A DNA stretch of 64,000 nt from Adhaeribacter arboris. GTDB taxonomy: Bacteria > Bacteroidota > Bacteroidia > Cytophagales > Hymenobacteraceae. Each line of letters starts with the position of its first letter. The stretch's first letter is position 1. The notes under the pieces are model-generated. The model was not told the origin of the DNA. It saw only the letters and a program-made list of their open reading frames with translations, and did no database searches. The translations under genes were made by a program, and so were the position numbers. Location of the stretch: assembly GCF_003023845.1 (NCBI RefSeq), contig NZ_PYFT01000001.1, positions 4,898,001-4,962,000 of the forward strand, written 5' to 3'. Below are positions 18,211-26,144 of this stretch, in pieces.

Positions 18211-19803
18211 TTAACCGTTGTTACTGGTAACCGGGTATTTTACTCTTTGCTCGGCAACGCGGGAATGTACCGCCGCTACTGCGCTCCTCGCCGATTCAAA
18301 GGCTCCGGCCATCCAGGCGGTTAAATAAGTGGTGTGCTCGCCGGCAAAATATACGTTCTGGTCTGGTTTCAGCAGGGCGGGGTAAAGAGTTTTGCGGGCT
18401 TCGCTGTTGTAAACGGCCCAACCGCCCATGTTGTACTTAGTCTTATGCCAGCTCACCGAAAACGAAGTTTCAAACTCTTGTTTGTACTGCGGATGAATTA
18501 AGCTGCCTTTTTCTAAAGCTAGTTTTTCCCGGTCGGCCATGGATAAGTCGCCTACCGTTTTGGCTTTTTCGTTGAAGTTGTAATAACCAATAAGTATCCC
18601 TTTTTTACTTAAGTAATCGTAAGAAGGATAAAAAATCTGGGTAAGCTCGTTGTTGGTGTGGGTAATGCCCCCGTAAATTTGCTCGTCTTCTTCCCAGAAA
18701 CGGCGTTTAAACTGCAACCCCATTTTACCGGTCTGGATATACGGCACAAAATCAATGGCCCGGCTTACTTCCGAAGCAAAATTATGATTAACGTTGCTCA
18801 GTATTGGCAAAGGCAAGGTGCAGATGCAGATATCACCTTTCATTTCGTGCTCGCCTTGCTTATCTTTATACGTTATTTTTACACCGTCCGGAACATTTAA
18901 AATAGATTTTACTTCTGTACCTAATTTTAACGAACTAATAACTTTCTTTTCCAGAGCCTTGGCAATGTTATCCATACCGCCTACTGCCTGGAACATCGTC
19001 ATTTGTAGTTCATAGGTGTATTCGGCTACATTATAAAAGTCCGGATCTAACAATCCTGATTGAATGATATCGGCTAATTTGTGCGGATCGGCTATTTTTC
19101 CGGATTTCTCGCCGGCACCCGGCGATTCAATATACCCGCGGCGGGCCGATGCTTTATATAACTTATCAATGTCCAAACCCCCTTCGGCGCGCAGGTATTC
19201 AATTACTTTGGCAGCATCTTCTTTATTTAAAGCTAAATCTAATTTTTCCTGGTCCAGCGCTTTGGCGAGTAATTCGCTCATATAACCGCGCATGTCGTTG
19301 TGAATTTCGCGGGCGCGTACCTTTTTATTAGATAAAGGGCCTTTGCCTTCGCTGAAGTAATAAGTGCCTTCGTTTACATTATTGTATACCTCTAGGGGTA
19401 CTCCTAATTCTTTGCAATAATGCATGGTAAGTTGGTGGTGGTGCGGAATCCGGGAAGGACCGGCATTATAATACAAACCCGCATCAAAATTAGCGGTAAG
19501 CATTGGCCCATCTCCCTCCTGGTTAGTGGAGCCTTTTCGGATGCTCCAACAACGACCGCCGGAACGATTGCGGGCTTCTAAAATAGTAGTGCGGTAACCT
19601 AATTTATTTAACTCGTAAGCGGATGCCATGCCAGCTAAACCACCACCCAAAATTACTACGTGTTTGCCTTTACCATCACCGGATAAGTTAAACGCATGAG
19701 CCGGAGCACTGGGTAGTAAACCTAAAGCCATCATGGCCGGATAAGCGCTCCCGGCAAGTAAAGCACTTTTACTTAAAAAAGCTCTTCGGGATAGATGTCT
19801 CAA
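18211..19803 (-). CDS. Tat-exported flavin amine oxidase (L-amino-acid/monoamine oxidase type)
   Basis: 530 residues. Tat signal SRRAFLSKSALLAGS (residues 5-19), then the dinucleotide-binding ILGGGLAGMASAYEL (51-65) with ILEARNRSGGRCW (74-86), the Glu and Gly pattern of monoamine-oxidase-like flavoproteins. The C-terminus carries VYFAGEHTTYLTAWMAGAFE, the FAD-closing motif with the GEHT. The family oxidises primary amines or L-amino acids to imines with release of hydrogen peroxide. It is divergent from a secreted RidA gene (293 bases) and upstream of the HisC-like gene. Substrate unknown: L-amino acid versus amine cannot be decided here. Confidence 0.9.
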   Translation of the reverse strand: MRHLSRRAFLSKSALLAGSAYPAMMALGLLPSAPAHAFNLSGDGKGKHVVILGGGLAGMASAYELNKLGYRTTILEARNRSGGRCWSIRKGSTNQEGDGPMLTANFDAGLYYNAGPSRIPHHHQLTMHYCKELGVPLEVYNNVNEGTYYFSEGKGPLSNKKVRAREIHNDMRGYMSELLAKALDQEKLDLALNKEDAAKVIEYLRAEGGLDIDKLYKASARRGYIESPGAGEKSGKIADPHKLADIIQSGLLDPDFYNVAEYTYELQMTMFQAVGGMDNIAKALEKKVISSLKLGTEVKSILNVPDGVKITYKDKQGEHEMKGDICICTLPLPILSNVNHNFASEVSRAIDFVPYIQTGKMGLQFKRRFWEEDEQIYGGITHTNNELTQIFYPSYDYLSKKGILIGYYNFNEKAKTVGDLSMADREKLALEKGSLIHPQYKQEFETSFSVSWHKTKYNMGGWAVYNSEARKTLYPALLKPDQNVYFAGEHTTYLTAWMAGAFESARSAVAAVHSRVAEQRVKYPVTSNNG

Positions 19804-20096
19804 ATTATTTCTATTTAAAATTTAACAATTTTATATGCATAAAGGTAAAAATATTACAGTATATTGCCTTATAAATTGAGTGTATTTTTAATAATACCTT
19901 AAAATTTACACTTGTTTCAAAATAATAGCAGTGTTTTTAATAAAATAAGCTTAAAATTTGAAGGGTATCTAATAATAAAAGCAATTTTACTTAATAAACT
20001 ATAAAATTTGAATAGGCCTATTTGGGGTAAACTCTTTAAAAATCTGTTTTATATTATTTTTCTTCTGTTATCGTTAAATTTTAATCTCTTTTATCT

Positions 20097-20567
20097 ATGA
20101 AAAAGTGTTTTTGCTTCTCCTGTTTAGCCGTAATACTATCTACTTCCGTAAGTTTCGGGCAGAATACCTCTCACCAGAACCAGCCTTTAAAAAAAATTAT
20201 TAAAACCGAGCAGGCGCCTCAGCCCATAGGACCTTACAGCCAAGGCGTATTAGTTGATGGGTTTTTATTTGTTGCCGGCCAGGTGGGAGTTAATCCGCAA
20301 ACCCGGCAGTTAACTGCCACGAGTTTTGAGGCAGAAATCACTCAGGTATTGGAAAATTTGCAGGCTATATTAAAAGGAGCCGGCATGGATTTCCGGAACG
20401 TGGTGAAGGCCACTATTTACTTAAAAGATTTAACCCATTTTGCAAAGGTAAATGAGGTTTACGGCAAATATTTTACGGTAGAGCCTCCGGCCCGCGAAAC
20501 CGTGCAGGTATCTAACTTACCCAGCAATGCCAACGTGGAGATTTCGGTTATTGCGGCGATGCATTAG
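20097..20567 (+). CDS. exported RidA-family imine/enamine deaminase
   Basis: 156 residues. An N-terminal signal (hydrophobic stretch to about SFGQN, residue 23) precedes a full RidA/YjgF domain: QAPQPIGPYSQGVLV (39-53), FVAGQVGVNP (58-67) and PARETVQVSNLP (131-142). Arg133 is the substrate-binding arginine and Glu148 sits in VEISVIA. RidA hydrolyses reactive 2-imino acids and enamines made by PLP enzymes and amino-acid oxidases. Most RidA proteins are cytosolic; a signal peptide places this one with the exported oxidases and aminotransferases on either side. It is transcribed divergently from the amine oxidase and convergently with the class V enzyme. Confidence 0.9.
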   Translation: MKKCFCFSCLAVILSTSVSFGQNTSHQNQPLKKIIKTEQAPQPIGPYSQGVLVDGFLFVAGQVGVNPQTRQLTATSFEAEITQVLENLQAILKGAGMDFRNVVKATIYLKDLTHFAKVNEVYGKYFTVEPPARETVQVSNLPSNANVEISVIAAMH

Positions 20568-20572
20568 AAATT

Positions 20573-20602
20573 AGTCCATGGTCGATAGACGATAGTCGAT
20601 AA
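20573..20602. repeat. short GTCGATAG-type mosaic repeat
   Basis: AGTCCATGGTCGATAGACGA followed by TAGTCGATAAG, a degenerate tandem of GTCGATAG/GTCCATAG units immediately after the ridA stop. The same unit recurs at 24425-24455. Such runs are common in intergenic Bacteroidota DNA. Confidence 0.6.
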
Positions 20603-20654
20603 GCCATATGTGATTATGGCGAGCATATTTGTTAATTTTAGATTAATCAAACTG

Positions 20655-20710
20655 GCACCAGTGACGCTGCGCTTAACACTGGCGCTAGTTGAGTGCTAGT
20701 TGAGTTAATT
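20655..20710. repeat. structured intergenic repeat-like segment
   Basis: GC-rich patch with CAGTG...CACTG and GCGC...GCGC inverted pairs, followed by a direct repeat of GCTAGTTGAGT. It is distinct from the AT-rich surroundings and resembles a small mobile or structured repeat. Confidence 0.35.
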
Positions 20711-20724
20711 GATAATTTTGAAAT

Positions 20725-20785
20725 AAAGACCGGCCTGCTTTACTTCGTTAACATTAGAGTTAAGAAGTGAAACAGGCCGGTCTTT
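20725..20785. terminator. strong bidirectional terminator between ridA and the class V enzyme
   Basis: AAAGACCGGCCTG (20725-20737) pairs perfectly with CAGGCCGGTCTTT (20773-20785). The enclosed bases can extend the stem (ACTTC with GAAGT, and TTAA with TTAA). A and T runs flank both sides, so it can end transcription from either direction, between two convergent genes. Confidence 0.85.
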
Positions 20786-20828
20786 TAAATTTTATCAAGG
20801 CAAGCACCGATAAATATGTTGCTGTAAT

Positions 20829-22160
20829 TTATTTGCTATTGGTGCGGTTGGCGGCGGTTACGTTTCCTTTGGCAATGGCGTGAATCGTATTTACCAGGCG
20901 GTCTAAATCTTTTAAAGGCGTGTACAAGTGCGGGGTAATCCGTACGCCGCTAATATTTTCCCACACGGTAGCCGAGGTATGAATGCGAGACCGTTTAAAT
21001 AATTCAGTGGCAACTTCGCCGGGAGCCAGCCCTTTAATCGCAAAAGTGGCAATAGCGCCGGAAAATTCGGGTTTAAGCGAAGTAATGGTAGAAAAACCCG
21101 GAATGCTCAAGCATTTTTCTACCCAGTAATTTTTTAAATAATGCAACCGTTTTTGTTTGCGCTCAATGCCAATGGTATTATGAAAATTAATGGCGTGCCC
21201 AATGGCCATTTCGGTAGGAAAGGAGCGGGTACCCAGCCTTTCAAACTTGCGGATATCGGGGCTTTGCGGATCTTCGGGAGCGAACATAGGCCAAACATCT
21301 TTAATGCGGGCTTGCTTAACGTAGAGCATGCCCGTGCCAAAGGGGCAGCAAAGCCATTTGTGCAGGCTGGTGCCGTAGTAATCGCCTTCTAAATCCGGAA
21401 TTTTGTAGTTGATATGCGCAAAAGAATGGGCCCCATCAATTACTACTTGAATGGCTGGATTGTGTTTTTTAGCCGCCCGGCTGATAAGTGCCGCTGGCAT
21501 AATTTGTCCCGACCAGTTAATCATGTGGGTAATCATTACGGCTTTGGTCTGAGAAGAAAACGCCTCTTTGTATTGGCGCACAATTAGCTGGTTATCTTCA
21601 ATGGGCAAATCCAGGTTGATAAATTTAAGAACAATACCCTCGCGTTTTTCTCTTTGCTTCCAGGCGTTGATTACGTTTGGGTAGTCTTGCTTAGTGAGAA
21701 CTACTTCATCGCCGCGCTGCAGGTTGATGCCAAAAATGATGGTTTCCAGTGCTTCGCTGGCATTGCGGTTAATAGCCAATTCTTCGGGAGAGCAGCCAGC
21801 TAAGTCGGCTAATTTCATCCGCACCGATTCGCGGGCTTCGTCTAAAGTACGCCACATATAATAACTAGGCGCTTCGTTGCTTAACCGGTTATATTGATCC
21901 AGCGCATTTTGTACCACGATGGGTTGGGGACTTACCCCGCCATTGTTCAGGTTAATTACATTAGGCGAAGCCGAATAAGCCTGCTGAATATAGCCCCAAA
22001 AATCTTCGTCTTTGGTTACGTCTTCGGTAGCAGTTACAGCGGGAATGTGTAAACCTGTTTCCTTTTGCCAGGCCGCCAAAGCGGGGCTTACCGTTAGCAC
22101 ACCAGCAAAACTGCCTATTGTTTTAACAAAATTCCTGCGGGAGTTAAGGTTTTCTGGCAT
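20829..22160 (-). CDS. Tat-exported class V PLP enzyme, isopenicillin N epimerase-like
   Basis: 443 residues. The Tat signal SRRNFVKTIGSFAG (residues 7-20) precedes a class V aminotransferase fold. It has INLNNGGVSPQP (69-80) at the substrate side, NRNASEALETIIFG (131-144) binding the cofactor phosphate, VIDGAHSFAH (240-249) with Asp242, and Lys268 in GTSLHKWLCCPFGTGML as the PLP lysine. Closest recognisable group is the isopenicillin N epimerase / cysteine desulfurase-like subfamily, which contains epimerases, desulfurases and lyases, so the reaction is not fixed. Epimerisation of an amino acid would fit the D-amino-acid-oxidase-like gene upstream on the same strand, 632 bases away across a repeat. 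Confidence 0.86.
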   Translation of the reverse strand: MPENLNSRRNFVKTIGSFAGVLTVSPALAAWQKETGLHIPAVTATEDVTKDEDFWGYIQQAYSASPNVINLNNGGVSPQPIVVQNALDQYNRLSNEAPSYYMWRTLDEARESVRMKLADLAGCSPEELAINRNASEALETIIFGINLQRGDEVVLTKQDYPNVINAWKQREKREGIVLKFINLDLPIEDNQLIVRQYKEAFSSQTKAVMITHMINWSGQIMPAALISRAAKKHNPAIQVVIDGAHSFAHINYKIPDLEGDYYGTSLHKWLCCPFGTGMLYVKQARIKDVWPMFAPEDPQSPDIRKFERLGTRSFPTEMAIGHAINFHNTIGIERKQKRLHYLKNYWVEKCLSIPGFSTITSLKPEFSGAIATFAIKGLAPGEVATELFKRSRIHTSATVWENISGVRITPHLYTPLKDLDRLVNTIHAIAKGNVTAANRTNSK

Positions 22161-22792
22161 GTTAAGGAAAAGGTTATAAGTTGTAAGTTATACGTTTTAG
22201 GTTTTAAAAAGAAGATGGACAAGTATTTATGGCCTTAATATTTATAATTCTGTCTTGTTTGGTTGTGACAATTAAAATGAAAAACTAAGTCTTTAGGTCT
22301 GATAGCCGAAAGGTGATTATTTCTTGTAGCGTAATAGAGTTTAACTTCTTTCATTAATTCGCTTTTGTAGATCATCCCTAACCTCCTTCGAAGGGGGCTT
22401 TTCTCCTCCTCATTTTTAATATTAAGCTGATTCTTTAGAATGGCTCTTTATAAGTAAAGTGAGGAAAAAATTAAAGTTATCCCAAATAGAAATTAGAAAA
22501 CTGGCATTACGGATTTGATAGCTCTTTTTGTTGAATGATTTTACTAAGAAAAATGAATTCAAGTTTGGCTCTTGAGCACCTGCTAGGCTTTCGGTGCCGA
22601 GGAACGAGGCATTCCGACGTAGCAGGAAAGGAAGGATAGCCCGTGCGAAAGAGCCAAATGAGGCACGCCGGCCACGAGGCAAACGGGTTACTTTTCTAGC
22701 CGCATCAGCGCCGTTACCTTTAGTCTTGAAAAGACTCAACAGATAACCGGATATTAATATCCAAAGCTAAATAAAATCTAAGGAAAACTCAC
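22161..22792. other. intergenic region carrying a dispersed repeat
   Basis: 632 bases between the class V enzyme and the D-amino-acid-oxidase-like gene. It contains a CCTTCGAAGG-centred palindromic patch near 22386-22397 and the dispersed repeat at 22593-22711. A minus-strand open frame (22422-22739) spans the repeat but looks non-coding: the other copy of the repeat carries an in-frame stop and a one-base shift. Confidence 0.6.
22593..22711 (+). repeat. dispersed intergenic repeat, copy A
   Basis: Shares GGTGCCGAGGAACGAGGCAT (22593-22612), then after exactly 12 bases GGAAAGGAAG (22625-22634), then GCCAAA, GAGG, GGTTACT and CCGCAT blocks with the minus strand of 38510-38627. Order and spacing of the blocks are preserved, so the two are homologous copies in opposite orientation. 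Confidence 0.75.
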
Positions 22793-23920
22793 TTAACTCC
22801 GCATTCCTACTAAAGCTTCATTTATAGCCGCAATTACCGTTTTAGTTTGTTCCGGATTAGGAGTCGTGTTCCAATTATTCCGAATGGCATTACCGCCCAG
22901 CACTAAACCGTCTTTGCGGGGGATAATATACCCGTGCGGGGTGCTTAACCGGTAATTAATTTCGGGCTGCGGAATTAAAAAAGATAACTGACCTGATATC
23001 GGCATTAATTGTTCGTCGTTAAACAAAGCTTTGGCACCTAAGCCGGTACAATTCACCACGCCATCTTCCCATAAAGCATCTAGGTCTTCTAAAGTTTTAA
23101 ATTCTTTTATCTGAACTTTACCGCCAAAATTTAAAAAATCGGTGGTAAGGTGGTGCAGGTACGACGGGATATTAAAAACCATGTTGGGCTGGTTCACCAC
23201 ATTTTTAGATTTAAACGGGTGCTCGCGCCGGGATAACTCTTTCGGTTCGGGCAGTAATCCGTCTATATGCAGTTTAGGAGTTTCGGAAGGAGCTCGGCCA
23301 TTAATAATGTAATGATCCATCCAGGTAACTAAATCGCCATAGCCCAATAAGTTTTGATACGTTTGAAACGAATAGGAACAGGCTTGTTCCCACATGGTCT
23401 TAAACTCCGGGGTAATGTATTCCTCTTCGCAAAGTAAATGCGACGGCGACCAGGTGCCGGTAGCCATGCTGGAAGTAATTTTAGGAAACATTTCTTTGGC
23501 GTAGATGGTAACGGTTTTACCCATTTGCTGGAGCAAACGAGCCGTAGTTAGACCAACAATACCGCAACCTATTACCGCAATTTCCTGGTGGCCCGTAGCA
23601 GCGGCACGCGTAGCCGCAATTTGCCCGGTTCCCCACGACAACGAAAAACCACTGCCACCGTGGCCATAATTATGCACAATCGTTTTCTGGCCCAGCATTT
23701 CCACATCTAACCGTGGGCCGGAGAGCCGGTACGGACGAAGCCCAACTGTTTCTTTAATAATCCGGTCGGGAGAAAGCTTAACCCGGGGTAAACGACGAGC
23801 ACCTAAAGAAGTAGAGCTGCCTCGGTAAAGATTATTGCCCGGAGAGCAGGAGCTAACGCCCATGGCAAACGCTAGCCCTAATGAAGCTCCGGATTTTAAA
23901 AGAAAAGATCGCCGATCCAT
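22793..23920 (-). CDS. Tat-exported lipoprotein D-amino-acid-oxidase-like flavoenzyme, circularly permuted
   Basis: 375 residues. The Tat signal DRRSFLLKSG (2-11) is combined with a lipobox VSSC (Cys25), so a Tat lipoprotein. All D-amino-acid oxidase (DAAO) landmarks are present but in rotated order. Residues 54-105 match the usual DAAO C-terminus (ETVGLRPYRLSGPRL, then VHNYGHGGSGFSLSWG). The FAD motif AVIGCGIVGLTTA, which should be N-terminal, starts at 114, VNCTGLGAKALF is at 289-300, and GYIIPRKDGLVLGGN (330-344) is followed by a short helix and the stop. Arg62 aligns with the substrate arginine (Arg283 of mammalian DAAO) and Tyr331 with Tyr228, so an active enzyme on D-amino acids or glycine is plausible. 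It lies 30 bases after the small lipoprotein gene of the susCD operon. Confidence 0.85.
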   Translation of the reverse strand: MDRRSFLLKSGASLGLAFAMGVSSCSPGNNLYRGSSTSLGARRLPRVKLSPDRIIKETVGLRPYRLSGPRLDVEMLGQKTIVHNYGHGGSGFSLSWGTGQIAATRAAATGHQEIAVIGCGIVGLTTARLLQQMGKTVTIYAKEMFPKITSSMATGTWSPSHLLCEEEYITPEFKTMWEQACSYSFQTYQNLLGYGDLVTWMDHYIINGRAPSETPKLHIDGLLPEPKELSRREHPFKSKNVVNQPNMVFNIPSYLHHLTTDFLNFGGKVQIKEFKTLEDLDALWEDGVVNCTGLGAKALFNDEQLMPISGQLSFLIPQPEINYRLSTPHGYIIPRKDGLVLGGNAIRNNWNTTPNPEQTKTVIAAINEALVGMRS

Positions 23921-23950
23921 TTGGTTTAATTTTTTAAATAGGCTACTTTT

Positions 23951-24391
23951 TTATTTGACCTGCACGCGGCCGGTTTTAGTAAAGGCTTGTCCTTTGTAGT
24001 TGCCCGACCATTCCAGCACCACTGAATTGCCTACGGCCGGAGCAGTTATACCTAAGTCAGCCCAGGTTTTATTTAAGGTAACCGTACCGGCTGCATCAGT
24101 AGTTAATTCGGCCAAAGTATTGTTATTTAATAGTACCTTAATGGGCAGGTTAGAAACCGGTAGGGTATCAATGCCTACCGAATGATCCAGAATGCCGCTT
24201 TTATTTAGCTCGGCAATGGTAGTGGTAACCATTACGGGTTCCGTGGCTAAAAAACTGTTGCCGGTAACCGTAACCAATACCGGCGATACCACTCGGTCTA
24301 CTACTAATTCGTCTTCTTTTTCGCAGCTCATTAAAAAGAAACTGAACCCGAACAAAACCGCGAATAATTTATTTATAGCATTTATTTTCAT
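23951..24391 (-). CDS. small lipoprotein of the susCD operon
   Basis: 146 residues. The signal peptide ends in LMSC (Cys23), followed by EKEDE; acidic residues right after the lipid-bearing Cys match the Bacteroidota surface-export signal, suggesting display on the cell surface. The rest is predicted beta-rich, with VTVTGNSFLATEPVMVTTTI and a C-terminal VLEWSGNYKGQAFTKTGRVQ, resembling an Ig-like or carboxypeptidase-regulatory-like fold. It lies 141 bases downstream of the SusD gene and 30 bases upstream of the DAAO-like gene. It is probably an accessory ligand-binding subunit; no family recognised. Confidence 0.75.
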   Translation of the reverse strand: MKINAINKLFAVLFGFSFFLMSCEKEDELVVDRVVSPVLVTVTGNSFLATEPVMVTTTIAELNKSGILDHSVGIDTLPVSNLPIKVLLNNNTLAELTTDAAGTVTLNKTWADLGITAPAVGNSVVLEWSGNYKGQAFTKTGRVQVK

Positions 24392-24424
24392 AATTCTTAA
24401 AATTTAAAGTTTTAACTAGTGTTT

Positions 24425-24455
24425 AGTCCATAGTCGACAGTCGATAGTCCATAGT
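24425..24455. repeat. short GTCGATAG/GTCCATAG mosaic repeat
   Basis: AGTCCATAGTCGACAGTCGA then TAGTCCATAGT: three to four degenerate copies of the 7-8 base unit also seen at 20573-20602, between the SusD and small lipoprotein genes. Confidence 0.6.
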
Positions 24456-24532
24456 TGCAATTTTTTAAGTCAGGGTGTTTTATGCGAAGTAACCCGCTAT
24501 TCTAAAATTGCCGGAGCATTAGTACTTTTCTG

Positions 24533-26002
24533 TTACTCTGCCCACCACATTTTGGTCTTTTTGTCGTCGGAACCGCCATTTAAGGAAATACCGGCATCTA
24601 ATTGGGTTTTATTTAAGGAATACTCGGTAGAGGGATATTGCAAGCGGGTAGGTAATACACCATCGTTTAAGAAAATAGCTCTTGGATCAGGCGCTGGTAA
24701 AGCGGGGTAACCAGTGCGGCGGAATTCAGTCCAAGCCTCAATTCCTTGACCAAATAAGGCAATCCATTTTTGAGTAAGTATATTTTCTTTGGTAGCGGGG
24801 CCGGCATTAGCTAAATAATCAGCGGGCATGGTTAAACCGTATTGGCCGAAAGAGGCCGCAATGGCTTGCTCGTAATAGCTTTGGGCATCGCCGGCTATAT
24901 CACCATCCAGCGCCGCTTCGGCTAAGGTAAAGAGAAGCTCCGAATAACTCATGATAACGCTGGGCGTAGTGGTTTGTAAAAAGTAAGTGCCAATTTTAGC
25001 ACTGGAAGCTAAATAAGTAGTGGCAATGGCATCGGGTAAGCCGTTCGGAATGCCCATGTACTGGTTGTTTACCGGCTGTCCGTAAATTGCTAAGCGCGGG
25101 TCGTTGAGGGCTTGCAGTTTATCTACTAAAGTTTTGCTTAAATTCCAGTCGGTGCGGCTTTCCTGGACCATTACCTGGTTCCACTCGTTGTTGCTGGGTA
25201 AACCATTGGCATTTTTCAGGACGGCATAATCGGAGTTGCTGGTGAATACGGGATATTTAACGGGATCCGCCAGAATCTCCGCCATAATTGCCTGTGATTC
25301 GGCTGGTTTTTTAGCGGCTTGCCGGTTAGCTAGTTTTAAGCGCAAAGAATTTGCAAATTTCTTCCACATCTCAATATTGCCACCGAACATAATATCGCCG
25401 GAAATAGCCGGACCACCTACGGTTAACTTCTCGTTGGCTAGTTTTAAGTCGTTCAGTAAACCGGCGTAAACTTCTTCCTGCGAATCGTATTTAGGCGTGT
25501 AAATAGGAGTAGTGGCCGTTCCCTGTAAGGCTTCGGTGTAAGGAATAGCGCCGTAAATATCCGTTAACAGCGAGAACACCCAGGAGCGCATCACCAAACC
25601 TACTCCCTCATAATTAGTGTTGGGCGCGGTACCTTCCGGCCCGGATTGAACTATAATTCGTTGAAAATTTAGCAGTGCATCGTTGTAAAAGCCTTTCCAG
25701 TTATTGGTGTAATAAGCCGGGCTCATGTTGTAGTTGTCCCCTTCGTCGGAATAAATGTTCCGGGCCAAATATTGTACCCACAACATGCCGCCATCCAGGT
25801 TAATACGTTCGAACCGAGCCCGGTGACCCCAGTAACGATCGACGCTCGACTCGATGCCGTTAGGCAACAGTACGGCTGAACTTACCTCCGAAGGCTTGTT
25901 CGGGCTAACATTCATTTCTTCGAAGTTTTTGGTGCAGGCACTGGCTAAAAAAGCTCCGGCTACCAAATAAGTCGCGATTTTTATTTTAGAAGATATTTTC
26001 AT
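24533..26002 (-). CDS. SusD/RagB-family nutrient-binding outer-membrane lipoprotein
   Basis: 489 residues from the ATG at 26002; the frame is open 74 codons further upstream, but only the start at 26002 gives a proper lipoprotein signal (MKISSKIKIATYLVAGAFL, lipobox ASAC). The mature protein begins CTKNFEEMNVSPNKPSEV, typical of the SusD-like_2 branch, with TPR-like helices such as SYSELLFTLAEAALDG and the closing YPSTEYSLNK region. It caps the SusC pore and captures ligand at the cell surface. The SusD-like_2 branch includes peptide-linked as well as glycan-linked systems, so the neighbouring amino-acid enzymes guide the substrate guess. It lies 142 bases after susC. Confidence 0.9.
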   Translation of the reverse strand: MKISSKIKIATYLVAGAFLASACTKNFEEMNVSPNKPSEVSSAVLLPNGIESSVDRYWGHRARFERINLDGGMLWVQYLARNIYSDEGDNYNMSPAYYTNNWKGFYNDALLNFQRIIVQSGPEGTAPNTNYEGVGLVMRSWVFSLLTDIYGAIPYTEALQGTATTPIYTPKYDSQEEVYAGLLNDLKLANEKLTVGGPAISGDIMFGGNIEMWKKFANSLRLKLANRQAAKKPAESQAIMAEILADPVKYPVFTSNSDYAVLKNANGLPSNNEWNQVMVQESRTDWNLSKTLVDKLQALNDPRLAIYGQPVNNQYMGIPNGLPDAIATTYLASSAKIGTYFLQTTTPSVIMSYSELLFTLAEAALDGDIAGDAQSYYEQAIAASFGQYGLTMPADYLANAGPATKENILTQKWIALFGQGIEAWTEFRRTGYPALPAPDPRAIFLNDGVLPTRLQYPSTEYSLNKTQLDAGISLNGGSDDKKTKMWWAE

Positions 26003-26051
26003 GGTAATAAAGTCTGTTTTTGGAAAGTAAAGAAATACAAGTAGCTGGCTC

Positions 26052-26114
26052 TCCTCATCCCCAGGCTTTCCCTGGTGAGAGAAAGCCCGAATGAAAGTTT
26101 TGCAAGGATGAGGA
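26052..26114 (-). promoter_or_regulatory. structured susC-susD spacer
   Basis: Within the 142-base spacer, TCCTCATCC (26052-26060) pairs with GGATGAGGA (26106-26114), enclosing CCAGG/CCTGG (26061-26075) and further GC pairs. The RNA from the minus strand would fold into a branched hairpin between the two cistrons. It lacks a T run, so it is more likely a stability or processing element than a terminator. Confidence 0.45.
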
Positions 26115-26144
26115 TTACACGAGAGAGACTTATAAGAGAAATTT

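Noticed and set aside
20655-20710. Small RNA gene in the ridA downstream region
   Set aside because: The GC-rich stems could fold, but the nearby strong terminator belongs to the convergent genes and no promoter is visible; treated as a repeat-like segment.
22422-22739. 105-codon open frame on the minus strand upstream of the class V enzyme
   Set aside because: It coincides with the dispersed repeat copy A. The second copy (38510-38627) has a one-base insertion and a TAA in the matching frame, so the frame is not maintained.
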